Source: Halosimplex salinum (lineage in GTDB: Archaea > Halobacteriota > Halobacteria > Halobacteriales > Haloarculaceae). From it: a DNA stretch of 64,000 nt. The position numbers and the translations under genes are program-made. The notes beneath the pieces are model-generated. The model ran no database searches and was not told where the DNA came from. It was given only the letters and a program-made list of their open reading frames with translations. Shown here piece after piece: positions 41,113-49,838 of this stretch; positions within the stretch are counted from its first letter, which is position 1, and each line of letters opens with the position of its first letter. The stretch spans positions 248,001 to 312,000 of the forward strand of contig NZ_QWGG01000001.1 in the NCBI RefSeq assembly GCF_003730195.1, read 5' to 3'.

Positions 41113-42173
41113 CAGGTCATCCTCCAGTAGGCGACGAACCAGACGAGGACGGCCGAGAGGACGAGCCCGCTGATGAACCCGGGGAGCGCGAGCGTGCGCC
41201 CGTCCGGGGCCCCGCCGCCGCCGGATTCGCCGTCTCCGACCTGGAGACTGCCTCCGTCCCCGGCCCCGTCGCCGCCGCTGTCGGGGAGGGTGAGGTCAGC
41301 GGTATCGGGGTCCATCGTCGAGTACTGGAGCGTGATCGATTTCTGGCCGTTTACCTCGTCGGCGCTCCCGTTCCAGACGGCGAAGGCGACGTACACCTGC
41401 TCGTCCGTGACCGCCGCGTCGTACTCTCCAGCGCCCGTGCGCTCGCGGACGAAGGTGACCTCCCAGCCGTCGTCGGTCCGCTCGCCGCTCGCCCGGACCG
41501 GCTGGGCGGACGCGTGGCTCAGCGACCCGAAGCCCTTCGCGTAGTAGTTCTGCGCGCCGTTCTCGTACTCCGGCCCTGACAGCGGGTTCCCGGCCTGCTG
41601 CCCCGGTCGGGTCACCGAGTCGTCGTGCGGGTAGGCGTACATGTCGCCGGCGCCCTCGCTCTGTTCGGGTCCGTGACGCCAGCTCGCCCGCCAGTACCAG
41701 ATGTTGACCGGGTCGCCCGCGGCGCCCATCGTGATCGGGGGCTGATTGCCGGTCCGTAGCATCACCGCCGCGCCGTCGCTGAAGTTGGTCGGCTCCGCGA
41801 TGTCGGCGTCCCGCGTCGGGTCCTCCCACGACAGGCGGACCGCGACGTGGCTCTCGTTGGCGACCGTCTGCACGTCGAGTTCGTCGACGCTTCCGCCGCC
41901 GAACGGCGGCGCCATCTGCTGTTTGGACAGCGAGACCGTCCGGGTCTCCGCGTCCTGCCACTCGACCGCCGACGGCTCGCTCGGGACGCTGTCGACGCTC
42001 TCAAGCGGCTGGGCGCCGCCCGTGACCGCCGCGACGACCGCGGCCTGCCCGACCAGTAGCACCGCGACCGTCACGACGGCGAGCGTCGTCGCGGTCTTCG
42101 CCGCCTGCCCGTCGAGCGGGAGCCGCTTCGCCAGGCGAGACAGCGTCGCGTCGCCGCCGTCGTCACTCCGCAT
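41112..42173 (-). CDS. Heme-b-binding subunit (EbdC/DdhC-like), operon 1
   Basis: 353 residues. An N-terminal membrane helix and a C-terminal membrane helix flank an extracellular domain with W-E-D-P-T-R-D, P-P-I-T-M-G-A-A-G and N-I-W-Y-W-R-A-S-W. This is the ethylbenzene-dehydrogenase gamma family that binds one heme b with Met and Lys ligands. It would take electrons from the Fe-S subunit to the chain, or the reverse. A paralogue is at 55697 in the nitrate reductase operon. Confidence 0.82.
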   Translation of the reverse strand: MRSDDGGDATLSRLAKRLPLDGQAAKTATTLAVVTVAVLLVGQAAVVAAVTGGAQPLESVDSVPSEPSAVEWQDAETRTVSLSKQQMAPPFGGGSVDELDVQTVANESHVAVRLSWEDPTRDADIAEPTNFSDGAAVMLRTGNQPPITMGAAGDPVNIWYWRASWRHGPEQSEGAGDMYAYPHDDSVTRPGQQAGNPLSGPEYENGAQNYYAKGFGSLSHASAQPVRASGERTDDGWEVTFVRERTGAGEYDAAVTDEQVYVAFAVWNGSADEVNGQKSITLQYSTMDPDTADLTLPDSGGDGAGDGGSLQVGDGESGGGGAPDGRTLALPGFISGLVLSAVLVWFVAYWRMT

Positions 42174-43020
42174 CGTCGCTCACCTCCGTCGACGCGCCGG
42201 CGTCCGCATGGTCGGCGTCGCTCGCGTCGTCCGTGTCGCCGTCCGCCCGGCTGTCGGCGTGGTCGCGTCTGACCAGGTCGGCGGCGAGCGTCGCACTCGC
42301 GCGATAGGCGCGTCTGCCCGGTCCGTCGTCGTCGCCGACGGTCCGCTCAACGTCGTGGGCGAACGCCGGGACGAACTCGACGAGGTGTTCGTCCAGCACG
42401 GTCGCCTCGGCGTCGGCCAGTCGCTCGGCAGCCGTCCCGTCGCCCTCGTGGATCGCGACCGCGCGCTGGGCCGTGATCACCTGCATCAACTCCAGTTCGG
42501 CCGCGACGTGGTCCTGCCGTTCGGCGAACGACTCGCCGGGCTCGACGCCGAACGTCTCCATCAGCCCGACGACGGTCGCGATCCGGCGCTGGGACTCGCC
42601 CACGTCCGACCCGGTCGTGTAGTGGGCCTCGTAGGGTACGACGGGGTACTCGCCCCCGTCCGGGAGGCCGAACAGCGCGTTGTACGCGGATTCGAGGTCG
42701 GACACCGAGGCGTCGGCGACGGCGTCGAGGAACCGCTCGGCCTCGGCGCGGAGTCCGAGTCGCTCGGCGGCCTGCAACACGCCGTCGCGAGCGTCGTCGT
42801 CGGTCAGCGTCGCGCGCATCGCTTCGTCGGGATAGCAGAAGGCGCCGCCGACAGCCCCGTAGAGCGTCGCCCGCGACGCCTGGAGCGCCTCGGCGGCCGC
42901 CGGGTCGCGGACGCCGTCGTCGACGCCGGCAGCGTCGACCCTGGCACCGTCTCCGCCGGTCGGTCGTGCGTCGGTGCCTGTCGTGGCGGACGTACCGTCC
43001 GCTTCGTCGAGTCTCGTCAT
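42163..43020 (-). CDS. TorD/DmsD-family chaperone, operon 1
   Basis: 285 residues from ATG 43020 (four-base overlap with the Fe-S subunit gene). The helical NarJ/TorD fold has L-Y-G-A-V-G-G-A-F-C-Y-P-D-E, Y-N-A-L-F-G-L-P, P-Y-E-A-H-Y and a late D-H-V-A-A-E-L-E-L-M, the E-x-x-x-P-x-D-H equivalent. It binds the alpha-subunit Tat signal and helps insert the molybdenum cofactor. The polar tails at both ends are haloarchaeal extensions. Confidence 0.85.
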   Translation of the reverse strand: MTRLDEADGTSATTGTDARPTGGDGARVDAAGVDDGVRDPAAAEALQASRATLYGAVGGAFCYPDEAMRATLTDDDARDGVLQAAERLGLRAEAERFLDAVADASVSDLESAYNALFGLPDGGEYPVVPYEAHYTTGSDVGESQRRIATVVGLMETFGVEPGESFAERQDHVAAELELMQVITAQRAVAIHEGDGTAAERLADAEATVLDEHLVEFVPAFAHDVERTVGDDDGPGRRAYRASATLAADLVRRDHADSRADGDTDDASDADHADAGASTEVSDDAE

Positions 43021-44192
43021 GGCTGGTTGGTCCACTGCTCGCCCTCGCGGACTTCGAGTTCCTCCTCGAAGGGGAGGTCCGCGACCTTCTCGCCCTCGCG
43101 GTTCCACCCCTTGACGCGGTGCTCCGTGACCTCGTAGGTCTCGATGAGCTCCGTCGTCGCACCGAACAGCTGGAGGATGCCGAGGACGTGATGCGACGGG
43201 TTACGCACGCGGTCCTGGACGATCTCGATCGACTCCCGGTACGTGTCGCCGGGCCAGTCGTTCAGTTTGACCTCCGTGTTGGGCGTGAACATCTGCGTGA
43301 GGAACTCCGGCGGCACGTGATACGGCGGCATGTAGAACACCTGCGGGCGCGTGCCGAACTGCGGATAGAGGGGCAGCGCCACCTTCTCGTCGGAGTGGAC
43401 GAGGTAGTTGATCGGCGACCGGCCGCCGGGGGCGTCGCCACCCGGTGACTCGGCGTCGGGCCCCCGGTTGATGTTGCCGTGCAGGCGCGTCTTCCCGATA
43501 CACGAGGAGACACATCGCGGGACGAACCCCTCCTCGATGCGGGGGTAACAGCCGACGGGCTTTTCTGAAACTCCGGTCTCGGGGTTGTACATCGGCTTGT
43601 GGTACGGACAGCCCTTCACGCACCGTCGATACCCGCGACAGCGCTCCTGGTCGAGCAGGACGATGCCGTCCTCCTCGCGCTTGTAGATGGCCTGGCGCGG
43701 ACAGGCCGCGAGACAGGCGGGGTTCTTGCAGTGGTTGCAGAGTCGCGGCAGGTAGAACTGCCAGATGTCGTGGTGCTTGCCCTCCTCTAAGTCGCTCTCG
43801 ACGACCTCGCCCGTGGGGTACTCGCCGTGGACCTGGTCGTCGCCGAGCGCGGGGTACTCCCACTCTTCCTTGTCGGCGATGTAGCCCCGGACCTTCTCGC
43901 CCTGTTCGGCGGCCTCGAAGATGGTCTGGCCGGCGTCGAGGTCGTCGAGCAGGCGCATGTCCCAGCCCATCGGGTAGCCGCCGTAGGGCTCGGTCTCGAC
44001 GTTCATCCACCACATGTACTCCTCGCCCTTGCCGCTGGTCCAGGTGGACTTGCAGGCGAATGAGCAGGTGTTGCAGTTGATACAGCGGTTCGTGTTGATG
44101 ACCATCCCCCAGTGGTAGTCGCGCTCTTCCTCGCGGCGTTCGTAGGGGTAGTCGTGCTCCCGGCCGAGTTGTGGATTTTTCACCTGTGGCAT
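43017..44192 (-). CDS. Fe-S (beta) subunit of operon 1 molybdoenzyme
   Basis: 391 residues. Four Fe-S cluster motifs can be traced: C-I-N-C-N-T-C-S-F-A-C-K, C-N-H-C-K-N-P-A-C-L-A-A-C-P, C-R-G-Y-R-R-C-V-K-G-C-P, and later Cys pairs (C-Y-P-R and C-V-S-S-C). Tyr replaces one ligand in C-R-G-Y, where NarH has Trp, so one cluster is probably 3Fe-4S. No Tat signal of its own; it would be exported with the alpha subunit. Its start overlaps the alpha stop. Confidence 0.92.
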   Translation of the reverse strand: MPQVKNPQLGREHDYPYERREEERDYHWGMVINTNRCINCNTCSFACKSTWTSGKGEEYMWWMNVETEPYGGYPMGWDMRLLDDLDAGQTIFEAAEQGEKVRGYIADKEEWEYPALGDDQVHGEYPTGEVVESDLEEGKHHDIWQFYLPRLCNHCKNPACLAACPRQAIYKREEDGIVLLDQERCRGYRRCVKGCPYHKPMYNPETGVSEKPVGCYPRIEEGFVPRCVSSCIGKTRLHGNINRGPDAESPGGDAPGGRSPINYLVHSDEKVALPLYPQFGTRPQVFYMPPYHVPPEFLTQMFTPNTEVKLNDWPGDTYRESIEIVQDRVRNPSHHVLGILQLFGATTELIETYEVTEHRVKGWNREGEKVADLPFEEELEVREGEQWTNQP

Positions 44193-47100
44193 CAGTCGTC
44201 ACCTCCGCTCGCGGCGCCGTCCTGCAGCGACCCGCCGACGTAGCTCTGGAAGGCGTCGTCCTTCCGGGCGTCGGCCGGTTTCCAGTCCGCTTCCGCGTAC
44301 TTCTCGACGTCGACGAGGTCGTCGCGGTTGGTCCCCGTCGGCGCCCAGACGGTCTCCTCGTAGCCGTGTTCGAGCTCGGCCCCGTGCCAGGCGATCTCCT
44401 CGGGGACCTCCTCGGAGACGTTCGGGTCGCCGAACACCGCCTTGTGGACGAGGTCGTCGGTCTCCTGGAGCGGGTCGAGCCAGATGTTCGTCGTCGTGTT
44501 GTACCCCTTGATCCCGTCGGGGTCCTCCTCGTCGTCCGGGAAGTGCTGGGGCCACCAGCCGTGCCAGATCGTCAACTGGCCCATGTCTCCTGCAGAGCGG
44601 GGCCGCTGTCGTTCGCTGACCATCGCGCGGACGACGAGGTCGCCGCGTTTGCCGGAGATGCGGACGTAGTCGCCCGTCTCCACGTCGATGTTCGCGGCGT
44701 CTTCGGGGTGGATCTCGACGAACGCCTCGCCGAGCGGGGGCGCGTCCTCCGTCTCGCCGTCGCCCGTCGGGAACGAGAAGTCGTCGACGAGTCGTTCGGT
44801 CCCCTCGGGGTCGGCGTTGACGCTCCCGAAGTCACGGGCCGACCAGATGAGGTTCCAGTCGGTCATCCCCCACGAGGAGTGGGTCCGGTACTTCGGATGG
44901 GGCGTGTTGTAGTAGAACTGCTTGTCCTCGTCGTGATAGAGGGGGTTCTCCTCGTCTTTCGCGTCCTCCCACTTCTGGTTCACGCCGTAGGGGGTCCCCT
45001 CGACGCTCTCGACGTGGTCGAGGTCGTCGCGACCGAGTTCGAGGAACCGGTCTTCCTCCTTGTGGAACTCCATCCGGCCGGTCTTGGTGTAGAACGGTCG
45101 GTCCTCGTGGATCTGCGAGTAGAAGGGGATCCGCGGGTAGGTCTTCATGTTCAGGCGCTCGGGGCCGTCCCAGAGGTCGTCGACATTGATTCCGCGGGTC
45201 GTCATCCCCCTGTCGAAGGTGTCCTGGATGTAGTTGGTCACGTCCCCGTCCTCGTCGAGGAACTCCGCGAAGTACTCGCGGTAGGAGTCGACGTTGCGCT
45301 CCTCGGGCGGGATCTTCTCGTCCAGTTTCTCGGCCACCATCGCGACGGCCTCCCCGTCCTGTTTCGTGTCGTAGATGGGGTCCATCACCCCGTGGTCCAT
45401 GTGGACGAACGGGTTCTCCGGGCCGACGGTGATGTCCGGGTACTCACACTCCAGCCAGGAGGGGACCGGGAGCACGATGTCCGCGTGCCGGGCGGAGTAG
45501 GTCATGTGCATGTCAGAGACGATGAAACACTCGTTGCCGGTGTCCGGGTGTTTCACGAAGTTCTCGATGACGTGCTCCTGGTGTTTGGTCTGGTTCAGGA
45601 GGTTGCAGTTCATCGTCCACAGGATCTCCGGCCGGGACATCGTGTACGACTCGGCGTTGGTCGGCATCACCGGCTCCTCGGCGTCGCCCTGTGGGACGAG
45701 CTCCAGCTCGCGGTCGAAGTCGCCGCGCACCTCGTGGGGGTCGAGTTGCTCGCCGCCGAAGAAGGCGAAGGCGTAGCCCGGGTACATCCCGTGGGCCGCG
45801 TGGCCGTCCGGGTTGACGTAGTGGGGATACCCGTCCAGCAGTTCGATCTTGTACTGGCCGGAGTAGTTGTAGTAGCCCTGGCCCACGTCGCCGATGTTGC
45901 CGAGCATCGACTGAACGAAGAAGATGGCCCGCTGGAGCGAGTCGTTGGAGTGGAACCAGTGGTTGATCCCCTCGCCCGTGAACCACTGCCCCTTCTCCGC
46001 CTCGGCGAACTCCCGCGCGGTCTTCTTCAGCGCGTCGGCCGGGATGGTCGTGATGTCCTCGACGGTCTCGGGGTCGTAGCGCTCCATCACGTTGTCGCGC
46101 TGGCGCGCGAAGTCGGTCCGCACCGAGACCGTCGAGCCGTCGGTCAGTTCGACGTCTCGCTCGGCGTCCAGCTGCGCCGTCGTGGGCGTCTCCTCGCCGA
46201 CGTCCTCGCGAGTGACCGCGACCAGTTCGCCGTCCTCGCCGACGGCGACGAAGTCGCCCCAGTCGTTCTCCTCGTGCTGGTGCTCGGGGTCCTCGGGCGG
46301 CGCCTCGTGGTCCTCGAACACCTCGTGAGCGCGGAGGTACTTGCCGTCGTCCTCCCGAACGAGGAGCGGCAGGCTGGTGAACTGCCGCATGAAGTCGGCG
46401 TCGTACAGTTCCTCGTCGATAATGACGTAGGCGATACCGAGCGCGAACGCGGGGTCACTGCCCGGTCGGACGGGGAGCCAGCGGTCGCACTTCTGGACCG
46501 TCGGCGCGTAGTCCGGGTAGACGCCGACCATCTTCCCGCCGCGCTCGCGGGTCTCCTGCAGGAAGTGGTTGTCAGCGAGCTTGTTGTGGATGAGATTTTT
46601 GCCCTGGATGATGGTGTAGTCGGCCTGTCGCCACGCCGATGCGTCGGAGTCGGAGGTCTGGTAGCCGGTCGTGATGACGTGTCCCGGCGGCAAGTCGGCG
46701 TACCAGTCGTACTCGGTCCACTCGCAGCCACCGAAGATGGAAGCGAGTCGGCGGCCGGAGCCGTGGCGCGTGAACAGGCCGTCGGACTTGATCGCGTTGA
46801 AGATGTGGAACCGCTTCTCGTCCTCCAGGTTCGCCATCTTCTCGGCGATGAGGTCGATCGCCTCGTCCCACGAGACCCGCTCGAACTCGTCCTCGCCGCG
46901 GCCCTCGGGGTTGGGGTCGTCGGGGTCCCACCCCTTGCGGACCATCGGGTACTTGATCCGCGAGGGCTCGAACGTCCGACGGTGGAGCGTCAGGCCCTTC
47001 ATACACCCGCGCGGGTTCCAGTGCTGGGTCACGCCGGCGTCCTCGTAGCCCGAGGGGCCGACCGAGGGGTCCTCGTTGTGATAGACCTGCTCGGCCCGGA

Positions 47101-47359
47101 TCGGGACGCCGTTTTTCATGTAGAAGTTCAGCGCACACGACTGGGTACAGTTGGGGTGACAGACCGTCCAGTCTACCTCGTCGTAGTCGTAGATGTCGTG
47201 GTACACCTGCTCCCAGTCGCGATTCGGGTACGACTTGAGCGGGTTCTCGACCGACGTGACGGGGTCGACCGCCTGGGTCGCTCCCCACGCCGTCCCGACC
47301 AGGGCGCCGACGCTCCCGGCGCCGGCGGCCGCCAGGAAGTCGCGTCGCGACAGCGTCAC
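44192..47359 (-). CDS. Molybdopterin (alpha) subunit, type II DMSO-reductase family, unknown substrate
   Basis: 1055 residues from GTG 47359. S-R-R-D-F-L-A-A-A-G is a Tat signal, so the enzyme faces outside. Cluster FS0 ligands are C67-x3-C71-x3-C75 and C119, where nitrate reductases start with His. Y-D-W-Y-A-D-L-P-P (Asp222) is the Asp molybdenum ligand of type II enzymes. The rest follows the NarG/DdhA/SerA plan. Candidate substrates are DMSO, TMAO, (per)chlorate, selenate or dimethyl sulfide. The divergent regulator at 47676 fits a DmsR-like system, favouring S- or N-oxides. Confidence 0.9.
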   Translation of the reverse strand: MTLSRRDFLAAAGAGSVGALVGTAWGATQAVDPVTSVENPLKSYPNRDWEQVYHDIYDYDEVDWTVCHPNCTQSCALNFYMKNGVPIRAEQVYHNEDPSVGPSGYEDAGVTQHWNPRGCMKGLTLHRRTFEPSRIKYPMVRKGWDPDDPNPEGRGEDEFERVSWDEAIDLIAEKMANLEDEKRFHIFNAIKSDGLFTRHGSGRRLASIFGGCEWTEYDWYADLPPGHVITTGYQTSDSDASAWRQADYTIIQGKNLIHNKLADNHFLQETRERGGKMVGVYPDYAPTVQKCDRWLPVRPGSDPAFALGIAYVIIDEELYDADFMRQFTSLPLLVREDDGKYLRAHEVFEDHEAPPEDPEHQHEENDWGDFVAVGEDGELVAVTREDVGEETPTTAQLDAERDVELTDGSTVSVRTDFARQRDNVMERYDPETVEDITTIPADALKKTAREFAEAEKGQWFTGEGINHWFHSNDSLQRAIFFVQSMLGNIGDVGQGYYNYSGQYKIELLDGYPHYVNPDGHAAHGMYPGYAFAFFGGEQLDPHEVRGDFDRELELVPQGDAEEPVMPTNAESYTMSRPEILWTMNCNLLNQTKHQEHVIENFVKHPDTGNECFIVSDMHMTYSARHADIVLPVPSWLECEYPDITVGPENPFVHMDHGVMDPIYDTKQDGEAVAMVAEKLDEKIPPEERNVDSYREYFAEFLDEDGDVTNYIQDTFDRGMTTRGINVDDLWDGPERLNMKTYPRIPFYSQIHEDRPFYTKTGRMEFHKEEDRFLELGRDDLDHVESVEGTPYGVNQKWEDAKDEENPLYHDEDKQFYYNTPHPKYRTHSSWGMTDWNLIWSARDFGSVNADPEGTERLVDDFSFPTGDGETEDAPPLGEAFVEIHPEDAANIDVETGDYVRISGKRGDLVVRAMVSERQRPRSAGDMGQLTIWHGWWPQHFPDDEEDPDGIKGYNTTTNIWLDPLQETDDLVHKAVFGDPNVSEEVPEEIAWHGAELEHGYEETVWAPTGTNRDDLVDVEKYAEADWKPADARKDDAFQSYVGGSLQDGAASGGDD

Positions 47360-47675
47360 GCTCGGTCACCTCCCGTTACTCTGCTCGCCAGTGTCTGGCG
47401 CATATCTACCCGTGAGTAATCCCCGCCACCTCAACCCGTAAGCCCGTTCCCAGCCCCGGGAAACGGGGGCGAAAGTGTTCCCCCCGTCTTTCAGTCAGGT
47501 GCGCCACGATACTGCGGGCGTTCAAGTCCCCTCTCGGAATCACGTGGGGGCGGACGGGGTCGCCGACGACGGGGCCGTATCGGTGACTTAAACGACGCGA
47601 ACAGGTTCGAATGAAATTCCCAACCTCTGAGAGCGCCGAAAGGGGTTCTTAATGGGGGACGGCGTTCGCCCGACT
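47360..47675. promoter_or_regulatory. Divergent control region of operon 1 and the regulator gene
   Basis: A TATA-like AGATATG on the minus strand (about 47402-47408) lies some 45 bases from the alpha start. For the regulator, TTCTTAAT (47646-47653) lies about 25 bases from ATG 47676, so that message is probably leaderless. Between them is the CGAA-N4-TTCG inverted repeat at 47598-47609. Confidence 0.5.
47598..47609. promoter_or_regulatory. CGAA-N4-TTCG inverted repeat (site 1)
   Basis: CGAACAGGTTCG, a perfect palindrome around a four-base spacer. The same motif precedes the nitrate reductase operon at 48470-48481. A motif of this form has been reported for haloarchaeal denitrification promoters (from memory). 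Likely operator of the adjacent regulator. Confidence 0.5.
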
Positions 47676-48332
47676 ATGGGAGCTGAACCGACAGGCGGAA
47701 TCCAGGTCAGGCTCGCCGTGGAGGCGGCAGACGCGTGCCCGGTGGCGGCGTCGACCGGGGGCGACACCATCGCCCGGTCGGCGACGTGGAGTCGCCGGGG
47801 TGACGACGGCCGGGTGGTCGAGGAGTACGACATCGTCGGCGACTACGACGACTCCGAACTCCCCGACGACGCGTCGGTCGTCTTCGAGACCGACAGGTCG
47901 GAACGGGTACGGTTCACCCGTGACGGGAGCGACTGCATCTGCGAGGCCGTCGAGGCGCTCGGGACGCCCGTCAGCGACGTGACCGCGTCGCGGGGGACGC
48001 TCCGACTGAGTTTCCACGCGACCGACGTCGAGACTGTCCGCGCGGCCGTCGACGAACTCGACGAGATATACGGGTCCGTCCGTATCGACCGCCTCGCCCG
48101 AACGGGCGACGGCGAGACCGACGACATGGTCCTCGTCGACCGCGGCAGACTCACCGATCGCCAGCAGGAGGTGCTCGAGACGGCGATGGAGATGGGCTAC
48201 TTCCAGCGGCCGCGCTCGGCCAACGCGACGGAAGTCGCCGACGAACTCGACATCAGCCCGTCGACGTTCGCCGAACACCTCGCCTCCGCCCAGTCGAAGG
48301 TGCTGGACTCGCTGCTGGAGGGGTCGGCGTGA
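47676..48332 (+). CDS. Bat/DmsR/NarO-type HTH-10 regulator
   Basis: 218 residues from ATG 47676. The C-terminal HTH-10 domain (L-T-D-R-Q-Q-E-V-L-E-T-A-M-E-M-G-Y-F-x-x-P-R, then A-T-E-V-A-D-E-L-D-I-S-P-S-T-F-A-E-H-L) is that of bacterio-opsin-activator-like regulators. The N-terminal domain has A-C-P and D-C-I-C-E-A-V, three Cys of the four-Cys motif described for NarO (C-xn-C-x-C-x7-C). The fourth position reads Thr. It lies between the two molybdoenzyme operons and may sense redox or oxygen and control both. Confidence 0.85.
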   Translation: MGAEPTGGIQVRLAVEAADACPVAASTGGDTIARSATWSRRGDDGRVVEEYDIVGDYDDSELPDDASVVFETDRSERVRFTRDGSDCICEAVEALGTPVSDVTASRGTLRLSFHATDVETVRAAVDELDEIYGSVRIDRLARTGDGETDDMVLVDRGRLTDRQQEVLETAMEMGYFQRPRSANATEVADELDISPSTFAEHLASAQSKVLDSLLEGSA

Positions 48333-48469
48333 GCGGTCTCCTCTCCCCCGGGCGGACCGCCAGCCGCTCGCCGAGCGGGACTGCGGTCGAGCGGCCACGG
48401 GCCGCTTCCTTCGGCGGTCCGGCTCGCCTGATTGTCACGCAAGTTACTGGCAGTCAAAAGAACGTTTGC

Positions 48470-48481
48470 CGAATCTATTCG
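48470..48481 (+). promoter_or_regulatory. CGAA-N4-TTCG inverted repeat (site 2)
   Basis: CGAATCTATTCG, ending 11 bases before the ATG of the first nitrate reductase operon gene (48493). At this spot it overlaps the expected transcription start or early leader, which would suit repression or a downstream control site. Confidence 0.5.
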
Positions 48482-48492
48482 AAGGTGTGACA

Positions 48493-49119
48493 ATGCGTAC
48501 CAGGACACTCGTCGTCGTACTGGTAGTGCTCGCCGTGCTGGTGCCGACGTGGTACGTCGCGATGCAGGGCGAGCCTCCTTCGGAGGAGATCGCGATCGAC
48601 CACAGCGTCAGCGAGATCCGGCCGCTCGACGGCTTCGTCGACACGCCGACGAAGCTCTCGCCCAGCCAGGTCGGCGTCATCGTCTGGGTCGCCCTGCTGG
48701 CGCTGCTGGGCGTGCTGGCCTTCTTCCATCGGTTCATGGACCGACTGGCCAGACCGCCCGAGGGAGAGTCGGCGGCCGTGACCGACGGCGGGGAGCCGAG
48801 TGGAGCGAGGCGACCCTCGTCAGAGCCCCGGTCTGACGGTGGGGTGATAACCTTCCCGTGGATCGAGACCGACGACCGCTGGGTCGTCGAGTATCACGAC
48901 GCGAGCGACGCGAAAGAGGGGCTCCTCGCGATGGGCGGACTGACGGTTCTGACCATCGCCTTCGCCGCGCTGTTCACCGGCGAGTACCTCACGCTCGCGC
49001 GAACGCAGTTCTTCGGCATCTACGCGTTCGGGATGTTCATGTCGCTGACCGGGCTGACCGTCTCCTACTACGCCTGGTTCATGCCGCACGTCGAAGTCGC
49101 CGAACGGAGGGACCACTGA
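48493..49119 (+). CDS. NarA-like membrane protein of the nitrate reductase operon
   Basis: 208 residues from ATG 48493 (an earlier in-frame ATG at 48466 lies upstream of the palindrome). An N-terminal hydrophobic helix (V-V-V-L-V-V-L-A-V-L-V-P), then three further helices, with V-G-V-I-V-W-V-A-L-L-A-L and M-F-M-S-L-T-G-L-T-V. This matches the first gene (narA) of haloarchaeal nar operons, of unknown role. It overlaps the Rieske gene by TGATG. Confidence 0.72.
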   Translation: MRTRTLVVVLVVLAVLVPTWYVAMQGEPPSEEIAIDHSVSEIRPLDGFVDTPTKLSPSQVGVIVWVALLALLGVLAFFHRFMDRLARPPEGESAAVTDGGEPSGARRPSSEPRSDGGVITFPWIETDDRWVVEYHDASDAKEGLLAMGGLTVLTIAFAALFTGEYLTLARTQFFGIYAFGMFMSLTGLTVSYYAWFMPHVEVAERRDH

Positions 49120-49838
49120 TGACGGACGACACGCCCAGACCGGACCTCGACGACGTCGACCTGACGGCCGACTACCCGCTGGCAGACGGTGCCGGCGGCG
49201 AACCGTCCGAGGAGTGTTGTCCCTGCGGGAGCGGCGGGACCGCGGAGCGACCGAGCATCTACCAGGAGTTCTGGGGCGACGCGCGCGCCGAGATGGAACG
49301 GCGCGACTACGCCAAGGCACTGGCGACGGTCGGCGGGCTGACGGCGCTCGGGAGCCTCGCCGCGCCGCTCGCGAGCCTCACTCGCGTGTTCGAGCGGGGC
49401 TACTCCGGGCCCGTCTACTCCGACGGCGTCCCGCTGGTCGACGAGAACGGCGAGCGGATCGAGGAAGGCCGCCTGAGCGAGGGCGAACTGCTCACCGTCT
49501 TCCCGGAGCCCAGGCCCGGCATCGACAGGGCACCGACGCTGCTCGTCCGCTTCGCCGAGGACGCCTACGGCGGCGAGACGCGGATGGAGTCCACCGTCGG
49601 CGGCTACGCCGCGTACTCGAAGGTCTGCACGCACGCGGGCTGTATGGTCGCCAACAGGGACGGACAGACGCTGGTCTGTCCGTGTCACTCCGGCCGGTTC
49701 GACCCGCTGTCGGGCGCGTCCGTCACCGGCGGACCGCCGGCCCGCGCGCTCCCGCAACTCCCCATCACGCTGTCGAGCGAGGGGTATCTGGTCGCGACCG
49801 GCGACTTCGAGGGGCCCGTCGGCCCCGGAGGTGAGTGA
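49119..49838 (+). CDS. narB: Rieske iron-sulfur protein of the nitrate reductase operon
   Basis: 239 residues. C-T-H-A-G-C and C-P-C-H-S-G-R-F-D are the Rieske ligand boxes for a 2Fe-2S cluster. One hydrophobic helix ([12 protein letters not shown]) anchors it, with the cluster domain outside. An unusual C-C-P-C-G-S-G-G lies near residue 33. With the next gene it forms a bc1-like module that feeds quinol electrons to NarGH, as known for Haloferax. Confidence 0.88.
   Translation: MTDDTPRPDLDDVDLTADYPLADGAGGEPSEECCPCGSGGTAERPSIYQEFWGDARAEMERRDYAKALATVGGLTALGSLAAPLASLTRVFERGYSGPVYSDGVPLVDENGERIEEGRLSEGELLTVFPEPRPGIDRAPTLLVRFAEDAYGGETRMESTVGGYAAYSKVCTHAGCMVANRDGQTLVCPCHSGRFDPLSGASVTGGPPARALPQLPITLSSEGYLVATGDFEGPVGPGGE

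Noticed and set aside
44171-47419. A 1082-codon frame antisense to the operon 1 alpha subunit
   Set aside because: Composition of a shadow frame, no start signals and no recognisable motif; the other strand encodes a clear molybdoenzyme.
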